A DNA stretch of 64,000 nt from Bosea sp. (in: a-proteobacteria) (GTDB lineage Bacteria; Pseudomonadota; Alphaproteobacteria; Rhizobiales; Beijerinckiaceae), in the NCBI GenBank assembly GCA_023910605.1, contig JAAVVV010000001.1:2594698-2658697 (forward strand), read 5' to 3'. A program made the position numbers and the translations under genes. Each line of letters starts with the position of its first letter. Position 1 is the stretch's first letter. The notes under the pieces are model-generated. The model ran no database searches. It saw nothing but the letters and a program-made list of their open reading frames with translations, and was not told where the DNA came from. Shown here in pieces: positions 8,280-21,825 of the stretch.

Positions 8280-10508
8280 GTGGCGAAGCGGCCCTCAAGC
8301 CCGCGCGGGCCCGCCGCGGACAGCTGGCGCGCCGGCGATGCGGCCATCGCCGCGATCGTCGAGGCGCGTCATGGCGATCCATTCGCAGTCCTCGGGCCGC
8401 ATCAGGTCGAAGGGTGCCTCGTGGTGCGCGCCTTCGTGCCCCATGCCGAACGACTGAGCGTTCTCGGCAAGGATGGAGAGGTGCTGGCCGAACTCCATCG
8501 CCGGCACGATGCGGGTTTTTTCGAGGGCCTCGCTCCCGCTTCGCTGCCGCGTCCATATCGCCTGCGCGCCGCCAATGCCGCAGCCGTGTGGACCCTGCAC
8601 GATCCCTATGGCTTCGGGCCCGTGCTTGGCGAGATGGACGATCATCTGCTGCTGGAGGGCACGCACCGGACTTTGCACCAGCGCCTCGGCGCGCATCCCG
8701 CCAGGCACGAGGGCGTGGATGGCGTCCGTTTCGCAGTCTGGGCGCCCCATGCCTTGCGCGTGTCGGCCGTGGGCGACTTCAACGACTGGGATGGCCGCCG
8801 CCACCCCATGCGAAAGCGCGTCACGTCAGGGCTTTGGGAGATCTTCGTGCCGGGCGCCGCTGCCGGCGCGGCCTACAAATACGAGATCCTCGGGCCCTCG
8901 GGCGAAATCCTGCCGCTCAAGGCCGATCCACTTGGCGCGGCGGCGGAGATGCGCCCTTCGACCGCTTCGATTGTCGCCGCGCCAAGCGGACATCGGTGGC
9001 GCGATGCGGCATGGATGGACAGCCGCCTGGGCCATGACCAGCGCCGCTCTCCCATGTCGATCTACGAGGTGCACCTGGGCTCGTGGCGTCGGCGCAGCGA
9101 TGGCGGCTATCTGAGCTATGACGAGATCGCGGCCACGCTGATCCCCTATGTCCGCGAGATGGGCTTCACTCACATCGAATTCATGCCTGTCTCCGAGCAT
9201 CCGCTCGACGCATCCTGGGGCTATCAACCCATCGGTCTGTTCGCCCCTTCGAGCCGCTTCGGCGATCCTGATGGCTTCCGCCGCCTTGTGGACGCCGCCC
9301 ATGGGGCTGGGCTCGGAGTCATCATCGACTGGGTGCCGGCGCATTTCCCGACCGACCGGCATGGCCTCGCGCGCTTTGACGGGACCGCGCTCTACGAGCA
9401 CGAGGACCCAAGGCGCGGCTTTCACCCCGACTGGAACACCGCCATCTACGATTTCGGCCGCCCCGAGGTCGTGACGATGCTCGCCGCCAACGCGCTCTAC
9501 TGGCTCGATGCCTTCCACGTGGATGCGTTGCGCGTCGATGCCGTGGCCTCGATGCTCTACCTCGATTACTCGCGCAAGCCGGGAGAGTGGATACCCAACA
9601 TCCATGGCGGGAACGACAACCTCGAAGCGGTTTCGTTCCTGCGCCACGTCAACTCGCTGATCTATGGGCAGCATCCCGGCGCAGCGACCATGGCGGAGGA
9701 ATCGACGGCTTGGCCCGGCGTGTCCCAGCCCGTGCACGCCGGCGGCCTCGGCTTCGGCTTCAAGTGGAACATGGGCTGGATGAACGACACCCTCGCCTAC
9801 ATGGGCAAGGACCCGGCCCATCGGCGCTGGCACCATGACAAGATGACATTCGGGCTGCTCTACGCCTTCTCCGAGAACTTCGTGCTGCCGCTCTCCCATG
9901 ACGAGGTGGTGCACGGCAAAGGCTCGATCCTGACACGCATGCCAGGAGATGACTGGCAGCGCTTCGCCAATCTGCGGGCCTATTATGGCTTCATGTGGGG
10001 CCATCCCGGCAAGAAGCTGATATTCATGGGCCAGGAATTCGCCCAGCGGGCCGAATGGAACCATGACAAGGAGCTGGACTGGCATCTGCTCGACGCGCGC
10101 GCCCATGGCGGCGTGAAAAGCCTTGTGCGGGACCTCAACCAACTGCATCGCGCGGAGCCAGCGCTCCACCGCCGCGACTGCGAGGCCGAGGGCTTCCGCT
10201 GGATCGTGGCGGATGATGCCGCGCAATCCGTGCTCGCATGGCTCCGCCTTGGCGATGAAGGCGCGCCGCCCGTCGCTGTGATCGCCAACTTCACGCCGGT
10301 CCCCCGCCATGGCTACTGCATCGGCCTGCCCCATGCCGGGCGCTGGCGCGAGATCCTCAACACCGATGCGCAGGACTATGGCGGTTCGGGCCAGGGCAAT
10401 GGCGGGGAGGTTCGGGCGACCGCCGATCCCGGCCACGGCCTGCCCGCTTCGGCCTGCATCGTCGTGCCGCCGCTTGCGACGCTTTACCTTCGATACGAAC
10501 CTGACTGA
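8280..10508 (+). CDS. glgB: 1,4-alpha-glucan branching enzyme
   Basis: The 742-residue enzyme introduces alpha-1,6 branches into glycogen. Order: extra N-terminal module (about 20-125), CBM48 ([20 protein letters not shown], about 145-235), the GH13 barrel, then a C-terminal beta domain. The GH13 catalytic set is visible: nucleophile Asp about residue 420 in [12 protein letters not shown], the glutamate pair in MAEEST about 473, and the transition-state Asp in [12 protein letters not shown]. The start is GTG at 8280, 12 bases after glgP. It lies second in the glycogen operon, with only a short gap to glgC. Confidence 0.96.
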   Translation: MAKRPSSPRGPAADSWRAGDAAIAAIVEARHGDPFAVLGPHQVEGCLVVRAFVPHAERLSVLGKDGEVLAELHRRHDAGFFEGLAPASLPRPYRLRAANAAAVWTLHDPYGFGPVLGEMDDHLLLEGTHRTLHQRLGAHPARHEGVDGVRFAVWAPHALRVSAVGDFNDWDGRRHPMRKRVTSGLWEIFVPGAAAGAAYKYEILGPSGEILPLKADPLGAAAEMRPSTASIVAAPSGHRWRDAAWMDSRLGHDQRRSPMSIYEVHLGSWRRRSDGGYLSYDEIAATLIPYVREMGFTHIEFMPVSEHPLDASWGYQPIGLFAPSSRFGDPDGFRRLVDAAHGAGLGVIIDWVPAHFPTDRHGLARFDGTALYEHEDPRRGFHPDWNTAIYDFGRPEVVTMLAANALYWLDAFHVDALRVDAVASMLYLDYSRKPGEWIPNIHGGNDNLEAVSFLRHVNSLIYGQHPGAATMAEESTAWPGVSQPVHAGGLGFGFKWNMGWMNDTLAYMGKDPAHRRWHHDKMTFGLLYAFSENFVLPLSHDEVVHGKGSILTRMPGDDWQRFANLRAYYGFMWGHPGKKLIFMGQEFAQRAEWNHDKELDWHLLDARAHGGVKSLVRDLNQLHRAEPALHRRDCEAEGFRWIVADDAAQSVLAWLRLGDEGAPPVAVIANFTPVPRHGYCIGLPHAGRWREILNTDAQDYGGSGQGNGGEVRATADPGHGLPASACIVVPPLATLYLRYEPD

Positions 10509-10569
10509 CAATGACGCGATGCGCGAGGCGGGCGCCAAGACCCGCGCGCCACACCCCAGGGAGACGGGC

Positions 10570-11880
10570 ATGCCTTCACGCCTCAGGACGAGCGATTCCG
10601 ACGCAACGCCTTCGATCAACCGATCGGTGGGCGCGAGCGCGCCGCTGTCACGTTCGGCCATGGCCTATGTGCTGGCGGGCGGGCGCGGCAGCCGCTTGAT
10701 GGAGTTGACGGACCGCCGGGCCAAGCCCGCGGTCTATTTCGGCGGCAAGGCCCGCATCATCGACTTCGCCTTGTCCAACGCACTCAATTCCGGCATCCGT
10801 CGCATAGGGGTCGCGACGCAGTACAAGGCGCACAGCCTGATCCGGCACCTCCAGCGCGGCTGGAACTTCTTCCGCGAGGAGCGCAACGAGAGCTTCGACA
10901 TTCTGCCCGCGAGCCAGCGCATCTCGGAAGATCAGTGGTATGCCGGCACGGCCGACGCGGTCTACCAGAACATCGACATCATCGAGGGCGCAGGCTCCGA
11001 ATACATGGTCATCCTGGCGGGCGACCATGTCTACAAGATGGACTATGAGCACATGCTCCAGCAGCATGCGAACACGGGCGCGGATGTCACCATCGGCTGC
11101 CTCGAGGTGCCGCGCGGCGAGGCGAGCGGCTTCGGCGTCATGCACATCGACGCCACCGACCGGATCATCGATTTCCTTGAGAAGCCGAAGGACCCGCCCG
11201 CCATGCCGGGCAAACCCGACATGGCGCTGGCGAGCATGGGTATCTATGTCTTCCGCACCAGCTTCCTGATCGCCGAATTGCAGCGTGACGCGTCCGACCC
11301 CGCTTCGAGCCGCGATTTCGGCAAGGACATCATCCCCTCGCTGGTGAAGAACGGCAAAGCCTTCGCTCATCATTTCTCACGATCCTGCGTGCGCTCCAGC
11401 AAGGAGGCCGCCTCCTACTGGCGCGATGTGGGAACGCTCGACGCCTATTGGGAAGCCAACATCGATCTGACCGATGTGGTGCCGGACCTTGATCTTTATG
11501 ACCGCGACTGGCCGATCTGGACCTATGGCGAGATCACGCCGCCCGCCAAGTTCGTGCATGACGAGGATGGCCGCCGCGGTCAGGCGGTGTCGTCGCTGGT
11601 ATCCGGAGGCTGCATCGTGTCCGGCTCGTCGCTGCGGCGCACGCTGCTGTGCACAGGCGCGCGCATCAATTCCTATTCGCATGTCGAGGAGGCGGTGATC
11701 CTGCCCTATGTTGAAGTCGGCCGCAGCGCGCATCTGCGCAAAGTTGTCATCGATCGCGGCGTGCATATCCCAGACGGGCTCGTGGTGGGTGAGGATCCCG
11801 TCCTCGACGCCCGCCGCTTCCGTCGCACCGATAAGGGCGTCTGTCTCATCACCCAGCCCATGATCGACAAGCTGGCCTGA
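10570..11880 (+). CDS. glgC: Glucose-1-phosphate adenylyltransferase (ADP-glucose pyrophosphorylase)
   Basis: The 436-residue enzyme makes ADP-glucose from glucose-1-phosphate and ATP, the committed and usually allosterically controlled step of glycogen synthesis. The N-terminal nucleotidyltransferase motif is [20 protein letters not shown], followed by [15 protein letters not shown]. The C-terminal half has the left-handed beta-helix with hexapeptide-like repeats (about 320-420). The frame extends back into glgB, but AGGGAGA just before the ATG at 10570 decides the start. The gap to glgA is ten bases. Confidence 0.96.
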   Translation: MPSRLRTSDSDATPSINRSVGASAPLSRSAMAYVLAGGRGSRLMELTDRRAKPAVYFGGKARIIDFALSNALNSGIRRIGVATQYKAHSLIRHLQRGWNFFREERNESFDILPASQRISEDQWYAGTADAVYQNIDIIEGAGSEYMVILAGDHVYKMDYEHMLQQHANTGADVTIGCLEVPRGEASGFGVMHIDATDRIIDFLEKPKDPPAMPGKPDMALASMGIYVFRTSFLIAELQRDASDPASSRDFGKDIIPSLVKNGKAFAHHFSRSCVRSSKEAASYWRDVGTLDAYWEANIDLTDVVPDLDLYDRDWPIWTYGEITPPAKFVHDEDGRRGQAVSSLVSGGCIVSGSSLRRTLLCTGARINSYSHVEEAVILPYVEVGRSAHLRKVVIDRGVHIPDGLVVGEDPVLDARRFRRTDKGVCLITQPMIDKLA

Positions 11881-11890
11881 CGCACTGGCC

Positions 11891-14990
<3,100 letters not shown>

Positions 14991-15084
14991 AACCGGCAAG
15001 CCCCTGCCGGCGCTGCCCATGATTTCGCGCAGGTGCAGCAAGGCCGTATGGCCAAGCTGCGCCGCCTCATCACACAGTTGGACG

Positions 15085-18000
15085 ATGCACGACGCCTTCC
15101 GCCTGACCGCTGGCCTTCCCGACCCGATGGGCGTCACGCTGACGGGCGGCGGCGTCAACGTCGCCGTGTTTTCGGCCCACGCAACCCGGATCGAGCTGTG
15201 CCTCTTCGATGACGCGGACCGCGAGACGGCACGGATCACGCTACCCGAGCGCACCGGCGACATACTCCACGGGCATGTGGCCGGGATAGGCGCCGGCCAG
15301 CGCTACGGGCTGCGAGCCCATGGGCCCCATGCGCCGCGCGAGGGCCACCGCTTCAACGCGCACAAGCTGTTGCTCGATCCGCAGGCCGCGCTGATCGACC
15401 GGCCCTTCGTGCTCCACCCCTCCATGTTCGGCTATCGGCTTGAAGGCGCGGACTCCGATCCGGAGGCTGACCTCGGCTTCGACGACACCGACAGCGCGCC
15501 CTTCATGCCGAAGGCGGTCGTGCTTGCGCCTGCGCTCGCCCTGCAGCCAAGGCCGCTTGCACCCTGGAGCCGGACGGTCATCTACGAGATGCACGTCAAG
15601 GGCTTCACCCGCCTTCACCCGAAGGTGCCCGCAGCCCAGCGCGGAACCTTCGCGGGCCTCGCCCATCCCGCCCCGATCCGGCACCTCGCAGAACTTGGGA
15701 TAAGCACCGTCGAACTCATGCCGGTCGCCGCCTGGCTGGATGAGCGGCATCTGCCGCCGCTGGGGCTCAGCAATTACTGGGGCTACAATCCCGTCGGATT
15801 CGGCGCGCCCGATCCGCGCCTCAGCCCCGGCGGATGGAACGAGATCGCCGCTGCGGTGGAGAAGCTCGAGGCGGCGGGGATCGAGACCATCCTCGATGTC
15901 GTGCTCAACCACACCGGCGAAGGCGATCACCTCGGCCCGACCGTGTCGCTGAAGGGCCTCGACAATGCGAGTTACTATCGCCTCGATCCATCCGATCCGC
16001 GCCGCTACGCCAATGATGCCGGCTGCGGCAACACGCTCGCCCTCGAACGGCCCGCCATATTGCGGCTGGCCACGGACAGCCTGAGGCGCTTCGCCGAGCG
16101 GGCCGGCGTCCACGGCTTCCGCTTCGATCTCGCCGCCACGCTGGGCCGGCGCGCCGGGGGGTTCGACCCCCGGCACCCGCTTCTCGTCGCCATCGCGCAG
16201 GACCCTGTGCTCAGCCCTCTGAAGCTGATCGCCGAGCCCTGGGACATCGGCATGGGCGGCTACCAACTCGGAGCCTTTCCGGCCGGGTGGGGCGAGTGGA
16301 ACGATCGTTACCGCGACACGGCGCGCCGTTTCTGGCGCGGCGATTCCGGCATGGCCGGCGAGATGGCCACCCGCATGGCGGGCTCGGCGGATGTGTTCGC
16401 GCCAAGGCGCAGGCCTGTCTCGCGTAGCGTCAACTACATCGCCGCCCATGATGGCTTCACACTTTCCGATCTGGTCAGCCACGAGCGCAAGCACAACGAG
16501 GCCAATGGCGAGGACAACCGTGACGGCACGGATTCCAGCCACTCCTGGAACCATGGCATCGAGGGCATGACGGATGATCCTGCGGCGAGCGAGGCCCGCG
16601 CGCGGGACCAGCGCGCACTGCTCGCCACCTTGCTGCTCTCACGCGGCACGCCGATGCTTTCCATGGGCGACGAAATGGGCCGCACGCAGCGCGGCAACAA
16701 TAATGCCTATGCCCAGGACAACCCGATCTCCTGGCTGGATTGGAGCGCGCCCGATACCGCGCTGATCGACCATGTCCGCTCGCTCATCGCCACCCGCCTC
16801 GCCACGCCGGCCCTGCATGATGACCGCGCCCTGAGTGGCGCGCCGTGCGATGAAAGCGGCCTGCCCGATGTCGAGTGGCTTCGTGCGGACGGAACCGCCA
16901 TGCGTCATGAGGACTGGCACGATCCGCATAATCGCCTGGTGATCGCATCGCTGTATACGCGCACGCCGGCCGACAGCCGCGCCATCGTCGTGCTCAACGC
17001 GGGTTGCGATCCTGTCACGGTGACGCTGCCAGAGCCGCGGCCAGGTCAAGCCTGGGCGCGGCCTGGCGCGGGCCAGAAGCACGACTCGCCGCCAGAGCAC
17101 GACAGCCTCGCCATCGGCGCGCGCGAGGCGATCTGCCTTGTCGAGATCGCGGCCCGCACTGCCCGGCCGCGCAGCGGCGTCGATCAGGCTGTCCTTGCCC
17201 AGCTCGCCGACGCGGCCGGCATTGCGCCTGACTGGTGGGAGGTCTCGGGGCGTCGGCACGAGGTTTCGCCAGAGGTCAAGGCGGCGCTGCTTGCGGCCAT
17301 GCGCCTGCCGGCGCACAGCACCGCCGAGGCCCGGATGAGCCTGATGCGGCTCAGGCGTGAGCGCGACCGGCGCGGCTTGCCCAGCGTCCTCGTCGCCACG
17401 GAGGGCGAGCCCATCGCGCTCGACCTGCCGCAGGCACCGGGCCGCCGCCTCTGGCTCGCCCTCGAAGGCGAGGACAGATCGATCGAGCGCTTCATGGTGC
17501 CGCCAGACGCCGGAACAGCGCTTCCCCTTGCGGGCACAGGCGCCGGTACGTTGCCGCGCCGGCGCGTGGCGCTGCCGCCCCTGCCACGAGGCCGGCATCA
17601 TCTGATGCTGGAAGACCACGCGCATGAGCCTTGCCATCTCATCGTCACGCCGGCGCGCTGCCATGAGCCGGAGGCGCTGTTCCGCCGCCCCTACGGCATC
17701 GCGGCTCACCTCTATGCGCTGCGGCGCGATCAGGATCAGGGCATCGGCGATTTCACCACGCTCGCCGAGCTTGGCCGCCGGGCGGCAGGCGAAGGCGCCG
17801 TCACGCTCGGGCTCAACCCGCTGCACGCGCTCTTTGCCCATGACCGTGACCGCGCCAGCCCCTACCATCCCAGCGATCGTCGCTTCCTCGATCCGATCTA
17901 CATCGACCCGGCGTCGGGGCCCTTCGGCAAGCTGCCGGCAGTGCGCAACCTCATGGCGCGCAATGAGTCGACCTTCAGGGCTTTGCGCACTGCGGACAAG

Positions 18001-19335
18001 GTTGACTATCCGGCAGTCTGGAACGCCAGGCGCGAGGTGCTGTCCGCGGCCTTCAGCGCCATGCAGCATGCGGTGGGGCACGGCTTTGCGAGCCAGCAGG
18101 AAGCGTTCGCCGCCTTCATCGCTGCGGGTGGCGACGCGCTCCAGCGTTTCGCGGCCTTTGAAGTCATTGCAGCGCATCATCGCGGCAAACCCTGGACACA
18201 TTGGCCGCAGGAACTGCGCGATGCCCAACCAGCGGCCATCGACGCATTCTGCGACAGGCGGCGCGCGGAGCTGCGATTCGTCATGTTCCAGCAATGGCTG
18301 GCGGAAGCGGGCCTGGCTGACGCCGCTGCGGCGACCGGGCTGTCGCTTGGGCTTTACCGCGACCTTGCGGTGGGCGCGGCGCCCGATGGCGCCGAAGCCT
18401 GGGCCTGCCAGGCGCTGTTCGCCACCGGCGTCTCGATCGGCGCGCCGCCCGATCCATTCTCGTCGGACGGGCAGGTCTGGTGCCTGCCCGCGCCGGATCC
18501 GCACGCGATAAGGGCGGATGGCTATAGCGCCTTCAGCCACCTTCTGGCGGCCAACATGCGCCATGCAGGCGCGCTGCGCGTCGATCATGCCATGGGCCTG
18601 CAGCGCCTGTTCTGGGTGCCCGATGGCGCGAGCGCCCGCGATGGCGCCTATGTGGCCTATCGCCCGGACGAGCAGTTCCAGATCCTGGCGCTGGAAAGCC
18701 AGCGGGCGGGCTGCGCCGTCATCGGCGAGGATCTTGGCACCGTGCCCGAAGGCTTCCGCGACAGGATGGCGAGCACGGGCGTCATGTCCTGCCGCGTGTT
18801 GTGGCTGGAGCGTGACGGCCCGGCCTTCCGCTCGCCGGGCCAGTATCCTGCCGGCGCCGCCGCCTGCGTGGGAACCCATGACCTGCCGACGCTTGCGGGC
18901 TGGTGGGAGGCTTCCGACATTGATGAACTCGTGCGGCTTGGCACGCTTTCAGCGCCTGAGGCGGCCGAAGCGCGCGCCGGGCGCGAGGCGGAGAAGCGCG
19001 CCCTTGCCGAAGCCATGGCCAGGGACAAGCTGGCGCTGGACGCCGCCGGCCCCTTCGACGCCAGCGTGGCGGCTGCGGTCCATGGCTGGCTCGCGGCATC
19101 GCCAAGCGAACTGATGCTTGTCCAGGCCGATGATCTCGCGGGCGAGCGGGAGCGGCTCAACCTTCCGGGCACCGATCGCGAACGGCCCAACTGGCGCCGC
19201 AAGCTCTCGGCCGGCGTCGAGACGCTGCTTGGCCTGGCCGAAGCGCAGGCCATCCTCGCGGCGGTCAGCGCCAGACGCGGCGAAGCCTGGACGGCGCCTG
19301 AGGCCTTCGTCGCAGATGTTTCAAAGGATTCATGA
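15085..19335 (+). CDS. Fused glycogen debranching enzyme GlgX and 4-alpha-glucanotransferase MalQ
   Basis: One open frame of 1416 codons joins two enzymes. Residues about 1-690 are GlgX: CBM48 first, then a GH13 barrel with nucleophile Asp about 348 (GFRFDLAATLG), acid/base Glu about 384 (LIAEPWDIG) and Asp about 456 (AAHDGFTLSDL). Residues about 700-1416 are GH77 amylomaltase: Asp about 1167 (ALRVDHAMGL), Glu about 1215 (IGEDLGTVP) and Asp about 1266 (GTHDLPTL). No stop or frameshift interrupts it, and both active sites look complete. GlgX hydrolyses alpha-1,6 branches left by GlgP; MalQ recycles the released short maltodextrins. I chose the ATG at 15085; an in-frame ATG at 15019 would add 22 residues. 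It closes the glycogen operon. Confidence 0.93.
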   Translation: MHDAFRLTAGLPDPMGVTLTGGGVNVAVFSAHATRIELCLFDDADRETARITLPERTGDILHGHVAGIGAGQRYGLRAHGPHAPREGHRFNAHKLLLDPQAALIDRPFVLHPSMFGYRLEGADSDPEADLGFDDTDSAPFMPKAVVLAPALALQPRPLAPWSRTVIYEMHVKGFTRLHPKVPAAQRGTFAGLAHPAPIRHLAELGISTVELMPVAAWLDERHLPPLGLSNYWGYNPVGFGAPDPRLSPGGWNEIAAAVEKLEAAGIETILDVVLNHTGEGDHLGPTVSLKGLDNASYYRLDPSDPRRYANDAGCGNTLALERPAILRLATDSLRRFAERAGVHGFRFDLAATLGRRAGGFDPRHPLLVAIAQDPVLSPLKLIAEPWDIGMGGYQLGAFPAGWGEWNDRYRDTARRFWRGDSGMAGEMATRMAGSADVFAPRRRPVSRSVNYIAAHDGFTLSDLVSHERKHNEANGEDNRDGTDSSHSWNHGIEGMTDDPAASEARARDQRALLATLLLSRGTPMLSMGDEMGRTQRGNNNAYAQDNPISWLDWSAPDTALIDHVRSLIATRLATPALHDDRALSGAPCDESGLPDVEWLRADGTAMRHEDWHDPHNRLVIASLYTRTPADSRAIVVLNAGCDPVTVTLPEPRPGQAWARPGAGQKHDSPPEHDSLAIGAREAICLVEIAARTARPRSGVDQAVLAQLADAAGIAPDWWEVSGRRHEVSPEVKAALLAAMRLPAHSTAEARMSLMRLRRERDRRGLPSVLVATEGEPIALDLPQAPGRRLWLALEGEDRSIERFMVPPDAGTALPLAGTGAGTLPRRRVALPPLPRGRHHLMLEDHAHEPCHLIVTPARCHEPEALFRRPYGIAAHLYALRRDQDQGIGDFTTLAELGRRAAGEGAVTLGLNPLHALFAHDRDRASPYHPSDRRFLDPIYIDPASGPFGKLPAVRNLMARNESTFRALRTADKVDYPAVWNARREVLSAAFSAMQHAVGHGFASQQEAFAAFIAAGGDALQRFAAFEVIAAHHRGKPWTHWPQELRDAQPAAIDAFCDRRRAELRFVMFQQWLAEAGLADAAAATGLSLGLYRDLAVGAAPDGAEAWACQALFATGVSIGAPPDPFSSDGQVWCLPAPDPHAIRADGYSAFSHLLAANMRHAGALRVDHAMGLQRLFWVPDGASARDGAYVAYRPDEQFQILALESQRAGCAVIGEDLGTVPEGFRDRMASTGVMSCRVLWLERDGPAFRSPGQYPAGAAACVGTHDLPTLAGWWEASDIDELVRLGTLSAPEAAEARAGREAEKRALAEAMARDKLALDAAGPFDASVAAAVHGWLAASPSELMLVQADDLAGERERLNLPGTDRERPNWRRKLSAGVETLLGLAEAQAILAAVSARRGEAWTAPEAFVADVSKDS

Positions 19336-19416
19336 ACTTGCCCCCTTGCTGGCGCAAAAATTGCCTGTCACAGTCGATCAACAGGAAGGCGACTTGGCGA
19401 GGGGCAACGACGCCGT

Positions 19417-20832
19417 ATGGCAGCTTTTGATGAGATGCACGGGTTCGACGGGATCACGCGCGAGGCTTATGCCCAGCTCGAAACCTGGTTGAGGACCACG
19501 CCTCCCGAGGAATTCAGCACGCGCCGGAGCCAGGCAGACGTCTTCTTCCGTCGGATCGGAATCACCTTCGCGGTCTATGGCGACGAGCAGTCCACGGAGC
19601 GGCTCATCCCCTTCGACATCATCCCGCGCGTGATCACCAAGCCGGAATGGGCGGTCCTTGATCGCGGCCTGCGCCAACGGGTTACGGCGCTCAACATGTT
19701 CCTCAAGGACATTTACGGCCCCAAGGAGTGCCTCAAGGCGGGCATCATCCCTGACGACCTGATCTATCGCAACGCCGGCTATTGCCTCGAGATGATCAAC
19801 CAGCCGGTCCCTCACGACCTTTATGTCCACATCGCCGGCATCGACATCGTCCGCGTCGACGGCGACACCTTCTACGTGCTTGAGGACAACGCCCGCACGC
19901 CTTCCGGCGTGTCCTATATGCTTGAGAACCGCGAGGTGATGCTCAGGCTCTTTCCCGAGCTCTTCGCGCAGCACCGCGTCGCGCCGGTCGAGAATTATCC
20001 CGACGCGCTGCTGGCCACGCTGCGTTCGCTGGCGCCGCGCACGGCCTCGAAAGACCCGAATATCGTGCTGCTCACGCCCGGCCAGTTCAACTCGGCCTTT
20101 TATGAGCACTCCTTCCTGGCCGACAAGCTGGGCATTGAACTGGTCGAGGGCTCGGACCTCTTCGTCCGCGACGAGGTCGTTTACATGCGCACCACGCAGG
20201 GTCCGCGCCGCGTCGATGTCATCTACCGGCGCATCGACGACGACTACATCGACCCGCTTACCTTCCGCGCCGACTCGGTGCTTGGCGTGCCCGGGCTGAT
20301 CGGCGCCTACAAGGCCGGCAATGTCACGCTGACCAATGCCGTCGGCACGGGCGTCTCCGACGACAAGGCCGTCTACAGCTACATGCCGGAGATCGTGCGC
20401 TTCTACACAGGAGAAGAGCCGGTCCTGAAGAACGTGCCGACCTATCGCTGCCGCGAGCCCGACGCGCTGAAATACGTCCTCGACAATCTCGATGAACTGG
20501 TCGTGAAGGAGGTCAACGGCTCAGGCGGTTACGGCATGCTTGTCGGGCCCCATGCCTCCAGGGCCCAGATCGAGACGTTCCGCAAGAAGCTGAAGCACGA
20601 ACCCGAAGGCTTCATCGCGCAACCGACACTTGCCTTGTCCACCTGCCCGACATTCGTCGCGTCGGGCGTCGCACCACGGCATGTGGACCTTCGCCCCTTC
20701 GTGCTCACCGGCTCGGACGGCATCCGTTGCGTTCCGGGCGGGCTGACCCGCGTGGCGCTCAAGGATGGCTCGCTGGTGGTCAATTCCAGCCAGGGCGGCG
20801 GCACCAAGGACACCTGGGTCCTGGACGCATGA
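19417..20832 (+). CDS. Circularly permuted ATP-grasp family protein (DUF404/DUF407 type)
   Basis: The 471-residue protein matches the type-2 circularly permuted ATP-grasp family. Visible family features are the acidic metal-binding segment GDTFYVLEDNARTPSGVSYM (about 145-165), a region VDVIYRRIDDDYIDP, and the glycine-rich nucleotide loop VVKEVNGSGGYGMLVGP (about 362-380). ATP-grasp enzymes ligate a carboxylate to an amine or thiol through an acyl phosphate. In this family a peptide or glutamyl ligation is predicted but not proven. It is the first gene of a four-gene cassette and is followed after 18 bases by the alpha-E gene. The 81 bases before it have no strong promoter, so it may read on from the glycogen operon. 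Confidence 0.88.
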   Translation: MAAFDEMHGFDGITREAYAQLETWLRTTPPEEFSTRRSQADVFFRRIGITFAVYGDEQSTERLIPFDIIPRVITKPEWAVLDRGLRQRVTALNMFLKDIYGPKECLKAGIIPDDLIYRNAGYCLEMINQPVPHDLYVHIAGIDIVRVDGDTFYVLEDNARTPSGVSYMLENREVMLRLFPELFAQHRVAPVENYPDALLATLRSLAPRTASKDPNIVLLTPGQFNSAFYEHSFLADKLGIELVEGSDLFVRDEVVYMRTTQGPRRVDVIYRRIDDDYIDPLTFRADSVLGVPGLIGAYKAGNVTLTNAVGTGVSDDKAVYSYMPEIVRFYTGEEPVLKNVPTYRCREPDALKYVLDNLDELVVKEVNGSGGYGMLVGPHASRAQIETFRKKLKHEPEGFIAQPTLALSTCPTFVASGVAPRHVDLRPFVLTGSDGIRCVPGGLTRVALKDGSLVVNSSQGGGTKDTWVLDA

Positions 20833-20850
20833 GAACAGGATAAGCCAGCC

Positions 20851-21792
20851 ATGCTCGCCCGCACCGCCGACAGTCTTTACTGGGTTTCGCGCTATGTCGA
20901 ACGGGCGGAATATCTCGCCCGCATCCTTGAGGCCACCACCCGGCTCTCCAATCTTCCGTCAAGTTATGGCGGCGCCGCCTCCGAGTGGGAAAGCGCCGTC
21001 AAGACAGCCGGATGCGGCGATCTCTTCGCCCGGCATCATGACAAGGCCGATGAGGCCAGCGTCCACCATTTCCTGTGCTTCAGCTCCGAGAATCCGTCCT
21101 CGATCCGGAACTGCCTCGAGATCGCGCGTGCGAATGCGCGGGCCGTGCGCACCGCCCTCACCTACGAGATGTGGGACACGCTCAACAGCGCCTGGCTCGA
21201 ACTGCGCAAATATGACGGCCGCAAGCTCAGCCGCGACGATTACGGCCGCTTCATCGAGTTCGTGAAGGCGCTGTCGCTGACCTTCGACGGCTCGGCCTAC
21301 CGCACCATGCTGCGCTCCGATGCCTACTGGTTCTCGCGGCTCGGGGTCTATGTCGAGCGCGCCGACAACACCGCGCGCATTCTGGACGTGAAATACCACG
21401 TGCTCCTGCCGGCGACCGAGCAGGTGGGCGGTTCGCTCGATTATTTCCAATGGACCACGATCCTGCGCGAGGTCTCCGCCCTCACTGCCTACCACTGGGT
21501 CTATCGCGAATCCATCAAGCCCTGGCTGGTGGCGGATCTGCTCATCTTCAACCGGCAGATGCCGCGGTCCTTCGCCAGCTGCTACGAGAACATCTCGCGC
21601 TTCCTCGACGCCATCGGCGAGACCTATGGCCGCCAGGGGCCTTCCCAGCGCATGGCGCGAAAGACGCTGAGCATGCTTTCCCACCGCAAGATGGGCGACA
21701 TCTACGACAACGGCCTGCACGAGTTCATCACCGAGTTCATCGACGACAACAACCGGCTTGGCAGCATCATTTCCGAGCAGTATCTGGTCTGA
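20851..21792 (+). CDS. Alpha-E domain-containing protein (DUF403)
   Basis: The 313-residue, almost wholly alpha-helical protein opens with MLARTADSLYWVSRYVERAE and later repeats the motif as DAYWFSRLGVYVERADNTAR, the paired Y-W-x-x-R-Y-x-E-R-A signature of the alpha-E family. These proteins are almost always encoded beside circularly permuted ATP-grasp proteins and are thought to assist them; no biochemical activity is established. An AGGA site lies before the ATG. Two helical repeats suggest an internally duplicated bundle. Cytosolic, no signal sequence. Confidence 0.9.
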   Translation: MLARTADSLYWVSRYVERAEYLARILEATTRLSNLPSSYGGAASEWESAVKTAGCGDLFARHHDKADEASVHHFLCFSSENPSSIRNCLEIARANARAVRTALTYEMWDTLNSAWLELRKYDGRKLSRDDYGRFIEFVKALSLTFDGSAYRTMLRSDAYWFSRLGVYVERADNTARILDVKYHVLLPATEQVGGSLDYFQWTTILREVSALTAYHWVYRESIKPWLVADLLIFNRQMPRSFASCYENISRFLDAIGETYGRQGPSQRMARKTLSMLSHRKMGDIYDNGLHEFITEFIDDNNRLGSIISEQYLV

Positions 21793-21825
21793 ACACGGCA
21801 GGGCGGCGCGGCAGGGACGAGGCGA

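Noticed and set aside
8826..10661. 611-codon open frame on the minus strand antisense to glgB
   Set aside because: It mirrors the codon bias of glgB in a GC-rich genome. The translation is low in complexity with no domain, and it covers an intact enzyme gene.
16639..18879. 746-codon open frame antisense to glgX-malQ
   Set aside because: It is a by-product of third-position GC bias. The sense frame has complete GH13 and GH77 motifs, while this frame has none.
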